Origin: Pelagophyceae sp. CCMP2097 | Lineage: Eukaryota; Sar; Pelagophyceae | Assembly (NCBI GenBank): GCA_026770575.1 | Contig: MU657212.1 | Coordinates: forward strand, 3,593 to 49,701 | Direction of reading: 5' to 3' | DNA length: 46,109 bases | Shown: one piece after another, positions 9,438-19,938 of the stretch | Position numbering within the stretch: position 1 is the stretch's first letter | Layout: every line of letters starts with the position of its first letter | Made by a program: the position numbers and the translations under genes | Notes under the pieces: model-generated | Databases searched by the model: none | What the model saw: the letters and a program-made list of their open reading frames with translations, nothing else | What the model was told of the DNA's origin: nothing

Positions 9438-9572
9438 GCCATTCAGACTTGCCACTCGGGCGCTCACCTCGGCGTACATATTGCCATTCGGGCTTGCCAC
9501 TCGGGCGCCCACCTCGGGGTCAGCATTGCCATTCAGGCATGCCACTCGGGCGCCCACCTCGGGGACAGCTGA
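9438..9572. repeat. 45-bp tandem repeat, three copies
   Basis: Copies start at 9438, 9483 and 9528, each with GCCATTC near the start and GCCACTCGGGCGC in the middle. The 45-bp period keeps a plus-strand frame open (a 15-residue unit containing HSGLPLGRPPRG), but no gene around it is otherwise supported. Confidence 0.8.
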
Positions 9573-9835
9573 TGCGCCGGCGACGCGGCGAAGGGAGGAC
9601 CGGCGTAGCGAGTCCAAGCCCCTCCCGCCCGCGCACCCTCGCGCAGCAGCACGCGCGCGCCAGCCATCGGCGCGCACTAAGTCTTGTTGGGGAAAGGTTC
9701 CACATGGATGGAACTGCGAATCAGACACCGGACAGACAAAATTGCCCACAGAGGATCTTCAATAACGACCCCCGATTAGGGGCCAGGATTTTTTCAAATC
9801 CAAAGACCCCCTCCTCCGGGGGTCTGAACTATTTG

Positions 9836-9926
9836 AGGACCCGAAGGGTCCTTGCCGTTTATTCAACGTCAGTTTACGGCAAGGGCCCTTCGGGTCCTTT
9901 GATTGAAGGATTACCAGGGGCAATTA

Positions 9927-9958
<32 letters not shown>

Positions 9959-10290
9959 CGTCGCCGGGTCCATCCGTGAGGTTCCACCTTTGGGAAGAAA
10001 AGGGCAGCAACTCGGCCGATTTAGCGATTGGTGGTTGATGCGATTGCTAAAATTGGGAGTTGAGGTCNNNNNNNNNNNNNNNNNNNNNNNNNNNNNNNNN
10101 NNNNNNNNNNNNNNNNNNNNNNNNNNNNNNNNNNNNNNNNNNNNNNNNNNNNNNNNNNNNNNNNNNNNNNNNNNNNNNNNNNTTGAAAGTTCAGCGATTA
10201 GTTAAATAATTTCAATTATTTACGTGGGCATTGCAATGGGATTTGGCTGTATCCTTCGGGTCCTCCGTGTGCCTCCGGCGCGCTCTTGTA
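9836..10290 (+). mobile_element. tRNA-like SINE with terminal hairpin, copy 2 (interrupted by gap)
   Basis: Reverse-complement relative of 3723-4227. It starts with the hairpin at 9836-9898 (23-bp arms with one G-T pair, core GACCCGAAGGGTCC). Then come the TCTG repeat at about 9929-9958, the conserved GAGGTTCCACCTTTGGGAAG segment and the 5' part of the tRNA-like region to 10067. After the gap it resumes at 10183 with the AT-rich tail and ends near GCGCTCTTGTA. A 19-bp piece of the same family in opposite orientation sits at 9729-9747. Confidence 0.65.
10068..10182. other. assembly gap (115 N)
   Basis: A run of undetermined bases inside SINE copy 2. The equivalent stretch of copy 1 is 136 bp (3845-3980), so the true gap is probably similar in size and contains the T-arm/B-box part of the element. 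Confidence 0.95.
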
Positions 10291-10299
10291 ATGTAGGAA

Positions 10300-11257
10300 C
10301 CCTAGTCGATTTCTCGAAATCCGATGGTTACTACAAAGGGTTTCGCTAATGACGCCGAGGACTTTCTGTCCATCGCAGTTTTCGTCGGTTGGAGTTTTGC
10401 TCCTGTTGGGGGTGGTAGAGGACGCCGCGCTGAGTCCCATGATGCCCGATACTATATAAATTGTTTGTTAAAAACGCTCAAACTAAAAATCTGAACGTCT
10501 GTTTTGGCGCGTCTGAAGCGCCACTCGCGGCAATCGTATAGTATTTATCATATATCACCCCAGTGCGCATGGACACACCCCGTCACATAGCCAGAATTTC
10601 GATTCCTGCGATCCTGCGATGGTCAGCCGGGCCCGAACCTTCGCAATACGGAGGCAAAATCGGTTCAAAATCAAGGTAAAGAGGCAAATAAAGATTTTAT
10701 CAAGTCCAAAATATTGGGGGAAACGCTTGTTCACGCCCTTGCAAGGCGCCCTCCTCGAGGCTGATCATGTAGTGGACACCCCGGGGGGCAGGGAGGCCCA
10801 TAGCGACCACGACCACCCCCGCAGGCGGCCTCTGGGAGGCACAACTTTGCGCCACTTGAGGTCGGCTTTATCGCCGATACCCCTTGTCACAACCTGAGTA
10901 GTATTGGTTACTGCAGGAACTTTCCAGCAAAACGAAAAATTGCAATAACGATACTTTACCAAATCTTTCGTGTCATGACGAAATTTCAAACAACGCTTCC
11001 CCGAACCGGTAAAGGTAGAGAACTATCTGGGTTTTCGGGGCGTGCGCAAAGGAGTTTGGGACGGGAAGCTACTGGCGCTTCCAGCGGGCGCTGCCGTGAA
11101 TCGTCCCCGAGCGCGGGCCGGGAGGGCCTCGGCGCGCGGCGGGGCGGCGCCGGCGGCGAAAATAAAACTCGTCGCCGACTGCGGGCCCAGGGGCCTCGGC
11201 GCGCGGCGGGGCGGCGATTGGGTTGCGGGGCGATTGGGCGGCGGTGGCGGTCCTCGG
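10300..11257. other. spacer upstream of the SGNH hydrolase gene
   Basis: Mixed-composition DNA. A TATATAA word near 10451 and another AT-rich patch near 10530-10555 could be promoter elements, but no downstream gene sits at a fitting distance. From about 11040 the DNA becomes very GC-rich and leads into the next gene. No coding sequence is supported. Confidence 0.4.
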
Positions 11258-14200
11258 ATGGCGGGCCGCGTCTTTTTGCTGTGGTGCCTCGTCGCCCGCA
11301 GGGCCGCGGGGTCGATCATCGCCTGCCTCGGCGACTCAATAACTTTTGGCTCGGGGACGTCCTCGCCGGCGAAGGCGTACCCGGCGCAGCTCGAGGCGCT
11401 GCTCGGGGGCCAGCACGTCGTTTTGAACTTCGGCCACAGCGGCGCGACGATGGCGAACACGGGCGTCAAGTTTTTCCAAAGTATGGACGAGTGGCCTTTG
11501 GCCCTATCCTCGGGCGCCGACATGTTCATCATCGGTCTCGGTACCAACGACGCAAAGTCCATCCACTGGACAAACGGCGCGCCGGAGAGATTCGTCTCCG
11601 AGTACGCCACCATGGTCGCCGCCCTCGAGGCCCTGCCCCAGAAACCGCGCCTCATCGCCATTGTGCCCATCCCGCAGTTGAAGCCGGTGCGCGCCCGCCG
11701 CCGGGAAACGCGCCTTTTTCCATGCGAGAGTCAAACGAGCTTCCGCCGAGGCTCCGCGTAGGAGGACAATTGGCCGGACCCGCGGGTGCTCAACGAGAAC
11801 ATGACGTCCGTGGTGCGCGCTTATATTGCTTCGGCGGGCCTGCAGGTGCTGGACCTGAACGCGGCCTTTGGCGGGGCGGTGCCGGACGCGGCTCTGTACG
11901 ACGACAGGATTCATCCGAACGACGACGGCTACGTCGTAATAGCAAAGGCCGCCGAAAAACAAGTCCTCAAAGCCGGCCTCCTCTTCTTCCCGACGCAGGA
12001 GCCCACAACATCGCCGCGGCCGACGCCCCAGCCGACGCCCTGGCCGACGCCCCGGCCGACGGACCGGCCGACGCACCAGCCAACATACCAGCCAACGTAC
12101 AGCCCGACGACATCAATGCCGTCGTACAGCCCGACGTACCACCCGACGTCCGCGCCGTCGTACACCCCGACGACGGCGGCGCCGTCGTACTTCCCGACGA
12201 CATCAATGCCGTCGTACAGCCCTACAACAGCAGCGCCGTCGTACATCCCGACGTCGGTCCCGACGGCGGTTCCGAGCGCAGTCCCGACTGCGGTCCCGAC
12301 GGCGGTCCCGACGACGGTCCCGACGGCGATCCCGACCCCGGGGCCGACGGAAGTGCCGCCGCCCGGCGTCGTGGCCATCGAGTCTGGATTCGTGCTGGAC
12401 GGAGTCGCCGCTGCCGCGTTCGACGGCGACGCGGCGGCCGCCGTCCGCGCGGCGCTGCTCCTCGCCCGCGTCGTCGGCGAGGCGAGGCACGTGACGGCCG
12501 TCGTCGCGTCGGACTTTGTGGCCGGCGAGGGCCGGCGGCTGCGTGCGGACGCGGCCGCGGCTGCCGTCTCGCTGAGCGTCATGCTGCCGGGGTCGTACCC
12601 GGCGCCCGCGCTCGACGACTTTACGGCGGCGCTCGAGGCGGCGGTCCTCGACGGCGCCTTTGAGGGCGCGCTCGCCTCGGTCTGGCCCGTCGCCTTTGGC
12701 GTCAACGAGGCCGCGTCGACGGCGGCCATCCAACGGTCCGTGGCACAGCTCTGGGCCGCGCCGACCGCCGCGCCGACCGCCGTTCCGACGGCCGCGCCGA
12801 CGGCCGCGCCGACGGTGACGCATGCGCCGTCGATGGTCCCGCGGTCGCGCGGCGGCGACGACGACGTCCTCGCCGCCGGCGCGGGGCCCGGCTTCATCGG
12901 CGTCATCGCGGCCGCGGTGCTCATTTTCGCCGGGCTCGCCGCGGCGTGCGTCTACCGCCGCGCGCGGTCCTCGAAGCTGGCGTCTTTGGGTGCGAGTAAC
13001 GTTAAAGCCGAGGCCAAAGAAGACGCTGAGCTCGGCGCCGTCGACGCCGCGCACGCGGACAGCGTCGAGGCCGCCGAGGAGGACGAGAAGAAGAAGAAGC
13101 GACGGTGGCGGGCCACGGCCGCGGGCGGCGCCGCGGTGGCCACCGAGGCCAGATCGCCTCAGGAGGTCTTCGTGCTCGCCCCGGTGGACGACGCGCCGGC
13201 GGCGGCGGCAGAGTCGCCACGCGGCTCGAGGGACGCCGGCGGTCGACTGGCCGCGATCAGCCGCCTCTTCAATCGAGAGCCAGAGCCAAAGATGGGGCGC
13301 GCCAAAGCCGAGGCTGCGCCCATCGAGCCCCTCGAGTCGGTCCTCACGGGCGACGAGGCGCCGCCCATCGATTCCCTCGAGTCGGTCCTCACGGGCGATG
13401 AGGTTCCCGAGGCCTCGCTTGCCTGCGCGTGGCCGACGCTTTCCGAGGGCTCGTTTGAGACAGCCGACGCGCCCGCCACCTTGGCGCCCGCCGTCGTCGA
13501 GGGCTCGTTTGAGACAGCCGACGCGCCCGTCACCTTGGCGCCCGCCGTCGTCGCGCTCTCGACGGCCTCCGCCGTGCTCGACGACGCCATCATCTCCGCG
13601 GCCGCGCGGGGCCTTGAGAGCCGATGGGCGCCCGCGCTCGGCACGTCCGACGGCGCCGCGACCGACGTGGCCGCGTCCGACGGCGCCGCGACCGACGTGG
13701 CCGCGTCCGACGTGGCCACCACGGCCGTCGGCGCCGCCAAGGGCCTCGCCGGAAACGGCTTCGAGGAAGCGCGGGCCGGCAATGCGGTCCTCCCGGGCGC
13801 GGCGCGGGGGGCGAGCGGCGACACGGGGCGCCCGAGCGATGACGCAGTCCCGAGAGCGAGCGATGAAGTCTTCGTCGACGCCGCGAATGACGAACGCGCG
13901 GGGTGCACGAGCGACGACGCGGTCCCACGAGCGAGCCAAGAGGAAGTGTTCCTCGACGCCGCGAGCGACGAGGTCGTGAGGCCCCCGTCGCTGATGTCCG
14001 CCCCGGACACCTCGCTCGAGCGGCGGATGGCGGCGGCGCTCCAGAGCACCACGCTCGACGTCGGCCTCTCCACGCTCAAAGTCGAAGTCGACTTCGACTT
14101 GCCCCCGGACGAGCCCGCCAGGCCACCGGCCGGCGTCTCCAGCCCGAATGAGCCCGCCGGTCCATCGGCCAGCGTCTCCAGCGCGGTGCCCGCCGGGCCA

Positions 14201-14356
14201 CCGGCCGGCGTTTCCGGCGCGGACGCGAGAAGACTGGAACGAGGTGCGCACCCGACTGCGCCGTCGAAGACGTGTCCTTTCCGCGGCGAGTCGAACTCAA
14301 GCATACGACCAGGTATCGCCGGCGTTGACGCCGACGACGGCACGGACTGGCTCTGA
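11258..14356 (+). CDS. Membrane-anchored SGNH (GDSL-type) hydrolase with Pro-Thr linker
   Basis: Two exons, intron 11687-11761 (75 nt), 1007 residues. The ATG at 11258 gives a signal peptide (MAGRVFLLWCLVARRAAG). The catalytic domain has block I GDSITFGSG (Ser nucleophile), block II NFGHSG, block III GTNDAK and block V DRIHPND (Asp-x-x-His). Residues of about 220-345 form a PT-rich linker of xPT repeats, then comes an alanine-rich domain, one membrane segment at about 517-543 (FIGVIAAAVLIFAGLAA) followed by basic residues, and a long repetitive cytoplasmic tail. The tail holds repeated modules (SLESVLTGDE twice, EGSFETADAP twice, SDDAVPRAS twice). The enzyme would hydrolyse esters or acetyl groups of an extracellular substrate. 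The final 40 residues could be altered by an unrecognised intron. Confidence 0.8.
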
Positions 14357-14554
14357 CGGCGGCGCGCGACGGATACCGAAAAGGCCCTTGAATTCTAAAC
14401 ATTTGAACGCGTCGACACACTGTTGCCAAACAACCGCGAGTCGAGTGCCTTGCTTGAAGACGAGTAGACGGGTGGCACTGCCCCCGGGCCCCTCTGCGCG
14501 GGTGGGGCGTCGAAGGACACACGATGGTTAAATTATGACGATGGCGACGGAGCT

Positions 14555-16012
14555 TTATGCGACGGCTGCGACTTTTGCAGGTTTTGGTCGAAGCGCCTCG
14601 TAGAGAAAAAACTGGCCCGCGCCTAGAGTCGGCGGATCGCCGCGCGGCACTGCGCTCTTCGAGGCGACGATTGCGGCGATTTCCATGCTACGGCCGTCGG
14701 CGACTCACAGATGGCGGCGCACATGGCGGCGCGCGGCTGCAGGCCGACAAAGAGCTCCGGTAGCGTACAACTGGAGAGCGCCGCGGCGAGCGAGAGGGAG
14801 CACCTGCGCCCGCGCGCGGTCGCCGCGCCGCCGAGCGGGTGTTTGCGCGGCTCGCAAAGCCGCACTGTTGTCCGACACGCGCAATCTTGGAGCCGCCGCA
14901 CATCTTGGACAGGAGGACGTCGCCGGGCTGCGACACAAACGCGGCCGCCGCGCCGGCGATGACGCCGGGCGCCTACGTACTTTGCCTCGACAGGCCGCCT
15001 GCGAGCGCTTCCGGCCTCTGCCGCCGCGTCGTTTCGGCGCTGCGACGCACGAGGCCCGCGCCAAAGGCCTTTGCTAGCATTTCGTAGCCGACGAGCTTTG
15101 TGACCGTGTAGGGGACCTGGCGGACCATGATGGGAAAGATGCCGCGGTAGAGCGACCTCGCGCCCTCCTCGCGCAGGATGCGCCGCAGCGCTGCCGCTGT
15201 GCTGCGCGCGTAGGCCGAGTCCGTGACCATGCGGATCTTCGTCGCCTCCATCGGGCACAGCGCCACGCAGGCGACGACCTCGGCGCACGCCGACGAGAGC
15301 ATCCAGATCGGTATTCGCCACCGTCGCGATGTCTCCTCGTCCGTCAGCGAGGCGACGATCAGGGCGACGTCGCGCTTGAAGCGCTCGTAGAGCCTGCGCC
15401 GCACAAGGTCCGAAACTTGAACTTTGTATCATCTGCGGCCTTTGGCGCCGCCAGCCACAACGCGGCGCGCGCGGCCACGCACCCGAACTTGAGCGCGCCC
15501 TGCGCAAAGTACCCGGCGAAGTTGGCTCCGGCACCCGCGAGCCTGCGGCGCGCCGTCGCGGCGTCGACGAAGTCGCGTCGCGCGCCGCCGCGGGCCAGAT
15601 CGAACGGGCGCCGGCAAGCACAGTCCCTTTGCGCCCTGCGTGGCCAGGACGTGCTGCATCGATCTCCGCGCGCCCATGGCGGCGAGCGCCTTGTCCGATT
15701 GCCTACGCACTGCGTCGCGCGCGCCGCAGCAAAGGGCCCAAACGGTGACGCCGGCGGGTGACATTCGAGTTTTGATCACGTCCAACGGCAAAAACACCGT
15801 GTGCGTCACCGACGTCGAGACCTAGGCGCGCCCTCTTTGCGGGTCCCGCGCGAAAGCGCGCGCCGACGCACCGCGCCCGCCGCGGCGCAGCCGTAGAAAT
15901 ACGAGACCTTGGGTCGTTGCTTTTTCGTCCGCAGCGCCACCAGCGCAGCCCGCGCCGGCGAGTGCACGCCGACGCAGAGCGCCAGTCGCAGCACCGCCAC
16001 CAGCGTCCTCAT
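14555..16012 (-). CDS. Mitochondrial phosphate carrier-like protein (SLC25A3 type)
   Basis: Eight exons, 318 residues. Introns: 15871-15822, 15710-15654, 15621-15543, 15482-15394, 15050-14973, 14865-14804 and 14708-14623. Spliced exons restore three carrier repeats: THTVFLPLDVIKTRM (PxD/ExxKxR), QGAKGLLAGAGANFAGYF plus QGALKFG, ALCPMEATKIRM with YRGIFPIMVRQVPYTVTKL, and FVSQPGDVLLSKM. These are phosphate-carrier signatures; the family imports phosphate with protons into the mitochondrial matrix. The third exon (32 nt) is the least certain. The N-terminus from the ATG at 16012 (MRTLVAVLRLALCVGV) is unusually hydrophobic, like a signal peptide, which raises the possibility of another membrane such as the plastid envelope. 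The gene converges on the SGNH hydrolase gene with 198 bp between stop codons. Confidence 0.8.
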
Positions 16013-16176
16013 CGAAGCGCGTCTCGCTTGGCCTCGCTGAGGCCAAGAAAATTGCCGTCTCGCTTGAACTCTATGACCCAGAAATTCGAAAGAGCCCACA
16101 CCAATAATGCTCAATGGATATTATTAAAGCCGGGATATAAATAAAACCCCTCATGCCTCATTACATGTAAAGCGGC

Positions 16177-16206
16177 AGCCCCACCCAGGGTGGATCTTAA
16201 GCAAGC
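16177..16206 (-). repeat. dispersed 30-bp repeat, inverted distant copy
   Basis: Same sequence as 3627-3656, extended leftward by words shared with 4256-4337 (TTTATATCCC and ATGAGG on the complementary strand). It shows that the family is dispersed rather than local. Confidence 0.75.
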
Positions 16207-17293
16207 AAGCGAAAACCTCGCTATCGGACTCTACCCGTTTCAAGTCCCCTCTGGGTAAGGTTTAAAAATATAGGGGGACGCCGCTGTCGGATCGGGCTGA
16301 TTTGGGAGGCGCGAGGACGGGACGAGGCCCGCTTGAGTATCCACCTCAGGAATTCGCGATCCGACTGCGCATTCCGGCGCCGCGAGGGGAAATGTGGTCC
16401 GAGAAAACATTGGAAAGGACTTAACCCCGCTCGAGGCTTTCTTTGACGCCTTGTTTTGTTAAAGAGGTCCCCACGGCCTTTGCACCACTGAGTCAGTGTC
16501 AGTGTCATGACCAACGCCATTTTTTCATGTGTGGTTTTCAAATTTTACATATCCGATCCGAGGTTTTGAGAATAATTGTCCAACAGCGCGTCAGGAGAGC
16601 CAGCTCACGGCGAGCCTTTTGCTCAAAGGGGTACTCCCAGGCAAAAGGGATATCGCACCCGTTGCCGGAGAAGCGTGACTTTCTTCTACATATACCCGGG
16701 CGTGAGGTTTACATATGCATAGGTTCCTCTCTCAGAGTCTCTGTGCTTTGCCCCCTTCCAGGCGCTCAGCACCTTCCGGAGGCCGAGCACCTGCAGCTGC
16801 CGACGGGCCAAGACGCCTCGTGCGGCTCCCAGTCGGCGCTCCGGCCGCTGCCAGACCCGCTCCCGGGCCCGTTCCCCGTCGACGTGATCGCGCGCTCGGA
16901 AACGTTACAGCAACGGGCTCGACGGCGGCGCGTGCAACGACGTGATCGTCGCCGAGGAGGCGCGGAGATGCCTCGCAAGGATCTCACGTACGTGTCGATA
17001 TAGACAACACGGCCGCCGCCCCCTTCTTCTGGCCGACCACCGTGCCAGCCGTCCCGGCACGCTCCTGCGCGTGGCAGAGTCGCCGCAAAGCATCGTCGGA
17101 CGTCAAACGTGGAGCCCCCGGGGTCCTGAGCGCCGCAGAACAAGCCCTTGAAGAGCGAGCCCCGCGGTCCCGCATCAAACGAGGCGCTCAGAGAGACTAA
17201 CATGGGATCTACCCCGTGACGCGTGGGATCTATCCCGTGGCGCGTGCATATTAGCTGGGGCGTCCTTTTGACCGTCGTGGCGCCGTTGGTCGC
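16207..17293. other. intergenic region with possible gene remnant
   Basis: After a pyrimidine-rich acceptor-like site ending at 16760 (CCCCCTTCCAG) a plus-strand frame reads GAQHLPEAEHLQLPTGQDAS and on to PGPFPVDVIARSETL. A different frame then reads NGLDGGACNDVIVAEEARR from about 16910. Both look protein-like, but no splice with matching phase joins them, so this may be a broken gene or missed exons. No family is recognised. Confidence 0.25.
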
Positions 17294-18246
17294 TCACGCG
17301 CTGGGTTGGAAGGTAAAGGCGTAGATGGCCGTGGTCCCGGCCGAAGCGTTGAGGGCCTCCTCGGAAGTCTCGTGCATATAGTTGACGCCGATGAGCCGCG
17401 CGCCGGCGCTGCGGTACATGAGCGCCTACGCGGCGCGTCTCCTCTGGCGCGTCTCTTCCCGCGTGGCGGTCCGGCGCGACTCTTCCCGCGTGGCGGTCGG
17501 CGGTCGGCGTCGCCGCGCACCTCGCCCTCGGTCGTGCACTCTGCGTAGCCGAGCGCGAGCGTCTTCCACGCGGCCTCTGCGTCCTTGAACGTGCCCGCGC
17601 CGAGGACGGAGTGGCCAGGCCGCGGCCGCCGCTTGGCCACGGCCTCGACGGCGTCTCGCCCGGGCGGCGGGAAGCGTTGCCAAGCCTCGGCCACCTGGAC
17701 CCAGTCGCAGAGGCCCGGGAGGAGCGAGACGGCGCTGACGTCCTTGGCACCGAACTCCTTCATTTCTTCGGCGGCGCGGGATGCGAGTCCCCCGCATATG
17801 GCAAAGTCGACGGCAGTCGCGCCTTGGAATATTAGAGCAGTCTCCTCGGCCTTGAACAAGACGGTGCGGACCGTCGCGATGATCAAAGGATGCGAGGCCG
17901 GGCCGAGGTGGAGTGCGTAGTTGCGGTGCGTCACACCGTCGCGGTCGTCGTGCTCGCCGATGCGCGAGACTTCCGTTTCGGCCTCCTTGATGCGATTTGA
18001 ATAGGCTTGGCGAAGGTCGGGATGGTTCGAGAGGTGAGGGAGGTCCACCAAAAGCAGCTCCTGCAGCTCGGCGTCCGTCGAGTTACGCACGCGCGCCACC
18101 TGGGCCGGCTGCGCCACCAGGCCCGCCGGCGCCGCCTTGGCAGCCAACTTGACCGGCGGCGCAGACCCCGTCGTACGCAGCGGCCGCCGCGCGCCCGTCT
18201 GGGCCGCCGCGCGGGCCGCGCAAGCGACGCGGCGGGCGCAGAACAT
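17294..18246 (-). CDS. Divergent malonyl-CoA decarboxylase-like protein, mitochondrial leader
   Basis: Two exons with intron 17520-17426 (95 nt, GTGCGC..GTAG), 285 residues. The N-terminus MFCARRVACAARAAAQTG is basic and Ser/Ala-rich like a mitochondrial targeting peptide. Three stretches resemble the C-terminal half of malonyl-CoA decarboxylase: TALIFQGATAVDFAICGGL, KDVSAVSLLPGLCDW (compare the TLSPIPGF motif) and SAGARLIGVNYMHETSEEAL with SAGTTAIYAF (compare NGARLxxxNxxxDxS). The protein is much shorter than the usual 450 or so residues, and the histidine normally before the NGA motif is replaced, so activity is doubtful. The assignment rests on motif memory only. The start codon lies 131 bp from that of the divergent neighbour. 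Confidence 0.4.
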
Positions 18247-18377
18247 CCGAGCGGCGGGTGCTCGCGACGCGGCGGCGGTGGAGTTTCGGTCGCCGAAGTT
18301 TACGGTCGCTGAAGGCGAGACCGTCGACGGCGACGTGCCCGCGCTAACCGCGCCCGCTCAGCCGTCGGGTCAGGAGC

Positions 18378-19938
18378 ATGCGGGGCGCGGTCGCGCTCCT
18401 CCTGTGCGCGCCGGCGGCGGCGGTGCTCAAGGAGTTGTCGATCAAACGGCCTGACGAATTGAAAAAGGCGCTCTTCGGTGCGGCCCGCGCGCGTGCTCGC
18501 GAAGTGCGCTGGGGTTATAGTGCGCGCCGATCTAGGCGGCGAGTGCTACGCGGTGGCGTGCAGCGACGTCGGGGACAAGGGCATGGGCGAACTGCTTCTG
18601 GACGCCGTCGCCCCAAAGCTCGCGCCCGGGAACGTGGCCTGCGCGCTGGCGACTTTGAAGTGCCGCGACACGCTGCCTTCGGGCCAGACGACGCTGCAGC
18701 GCCTCGGCCTCTCCGCGCCGCAGGCGGCGTATCCTTTGATTTTTGTTGCCGTCAACGGCTACGCGCAGGCCGTCCCCCAGGACGCGTGGGCCACGGTGGA
18801 CGCGGCGACGGCGCAGGCCAAGCCGGACTCCACGCGACTGGCGGTGTACCTCGATAAAGCGGCGCTGCCCATGAAACCGGGCCGCATCGCGACGGACGAC
18901 GCATTCCAAAAACGGTGCGTCGGCTTCCGGCACTGCCTCCTCCTCCTCCACAACTCTTCCGCGGGGAGCGACGCAAACGCCGTCCACGCCCTCGCCGACG
19001 CCGTGGCGAGTCGGCGGCGCACGGCCAGAGTCGTCGTCGCCGACGAAAAGGCTGTGGCCTTCTCCCTCGCAAACGCCCTGCCCACGCCCGGCGCATGGGC
19101 CAAGCGAGGCACGGCGGCGCCGCGCGCCGTCTACTTGCGCGCTTTATCAAAAAAGGAGCGCGACGCTCTGGCCGCGCAGCGCCGCGCGCCGCCGAAAGCG
19201 CCGGCCGGCGACGGCGGCGTCGCGGCGTCGGCCTGCGACGGCGCGCGCCTCGCGGCGGCCAAGGACGAGGCCGCGGCGGCGGCGCTCTTCGACGGCCAGC
19301 GCGTGGCCCCGCGCGACTTTGCCGCCATGCGAAACGCGGACAAGCTCGCCCCGCTAATCTTCCGCCTCGAGGGCCACTACCTCTCCTACGCGGCGGCGGC
19401 ACCGTTGCTCGTGGGCGCGGCGCTCTACGGCGGCGCGGCGAACCAGAAGGACGTCGAGGCGCAGGCTTTAAAGTTCCCCGTCGGCGGCGCCGGATTCGGC
19501 GATGCCAAGTCCGCGGCGACGTCTTTCAAGGCCTCGCAATTCGGCCTAGACGCCCTGGATGCCTGGCTCGGCGACGTCATGGACCTCGGCGAGAGCGCCG
19601 TCGGCGACTCGCTCCGCCCCTTGAAGAGCGCGCCCAGGTTCATCGAGAAGCAGTCTAAGCCGCGGAAGAAAGAGGCGCGGCAGCCAAAGGCACCAAAGGC
19701 GGCGCCGGCCAAGACCAAAAAGGAGGCACCGCCGGCCAAGGCCGCCGCGCCAGAGTCCCCCTTCGAGCGGTCGCAGCGCGAGGCGGCGCTGCGGCAGCGC
19801 ATGGAGGCCGAGGCCGAGGCGGCCATGCCGCAGGCCGTAGAGGTCGAGGTCGACGCCGCCGGCGGCGACTTTGGCAGCACGTGGGACGACGACGCCGAAG
19901 AAGAAGGAGAAGAAGGCGACGACATCCTCGAACTCTAA
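18378..19938 (+). CDS. Secreted/ER protein with thioredoxin-fold-like regions and acidic tail
   Basis: Two exons, intron 18478-18535 (58 nt, GTGCGG..CTAG), 500 residues. A hydrophobic start (MRGAVALLLCAPAAAVLKEL) suggests a signal peptide. After splicing, RPDELKKALFGGECYAVAC resembles the start of thioredoxin-like domains in some DnaJ/PDI relatives, and CRDTLPSGQTTLQRLGL plus PLIFVAVNG fit the second half of such a fold. A second similar region may begin at HCLLLLHNSSAG. No CxxC redox motif is seen, so a scaffold or chaperone role is more likely than oxidoreductase. The tail is Lys/Ala-rich, then ends in an acidic run (DDDAEEEGEEGDDILEL). The family was not identified with certainty. Confidence 0.6.

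Noticed and set aside
12000..12340. CRISPR-like or satellite array
   Set aside because: The regular repeats here encode the in-frame xPT linker of the SGNH hydrolase, vary in length, and have no unique spacers.
10975..12663. Plus-strand frame of 562 codons overlapping the SGNH gene
   Set aside because: Different frame from the conserved catalytic blocks; its Asp/Ala/Pro repeats are the shifted reading of the Pro-Thr linker.
12203..14251. Minus-strand open frame of 682 codons
   Set aside because: It is the antisense of the SGNH hydrolase exon. Its sequence is Arg/Gly-rich without motifs, while the plus strand has a signal peptide, catalytic blocks and a membrane segment. GC-rich codon use keeps antisense frames open.
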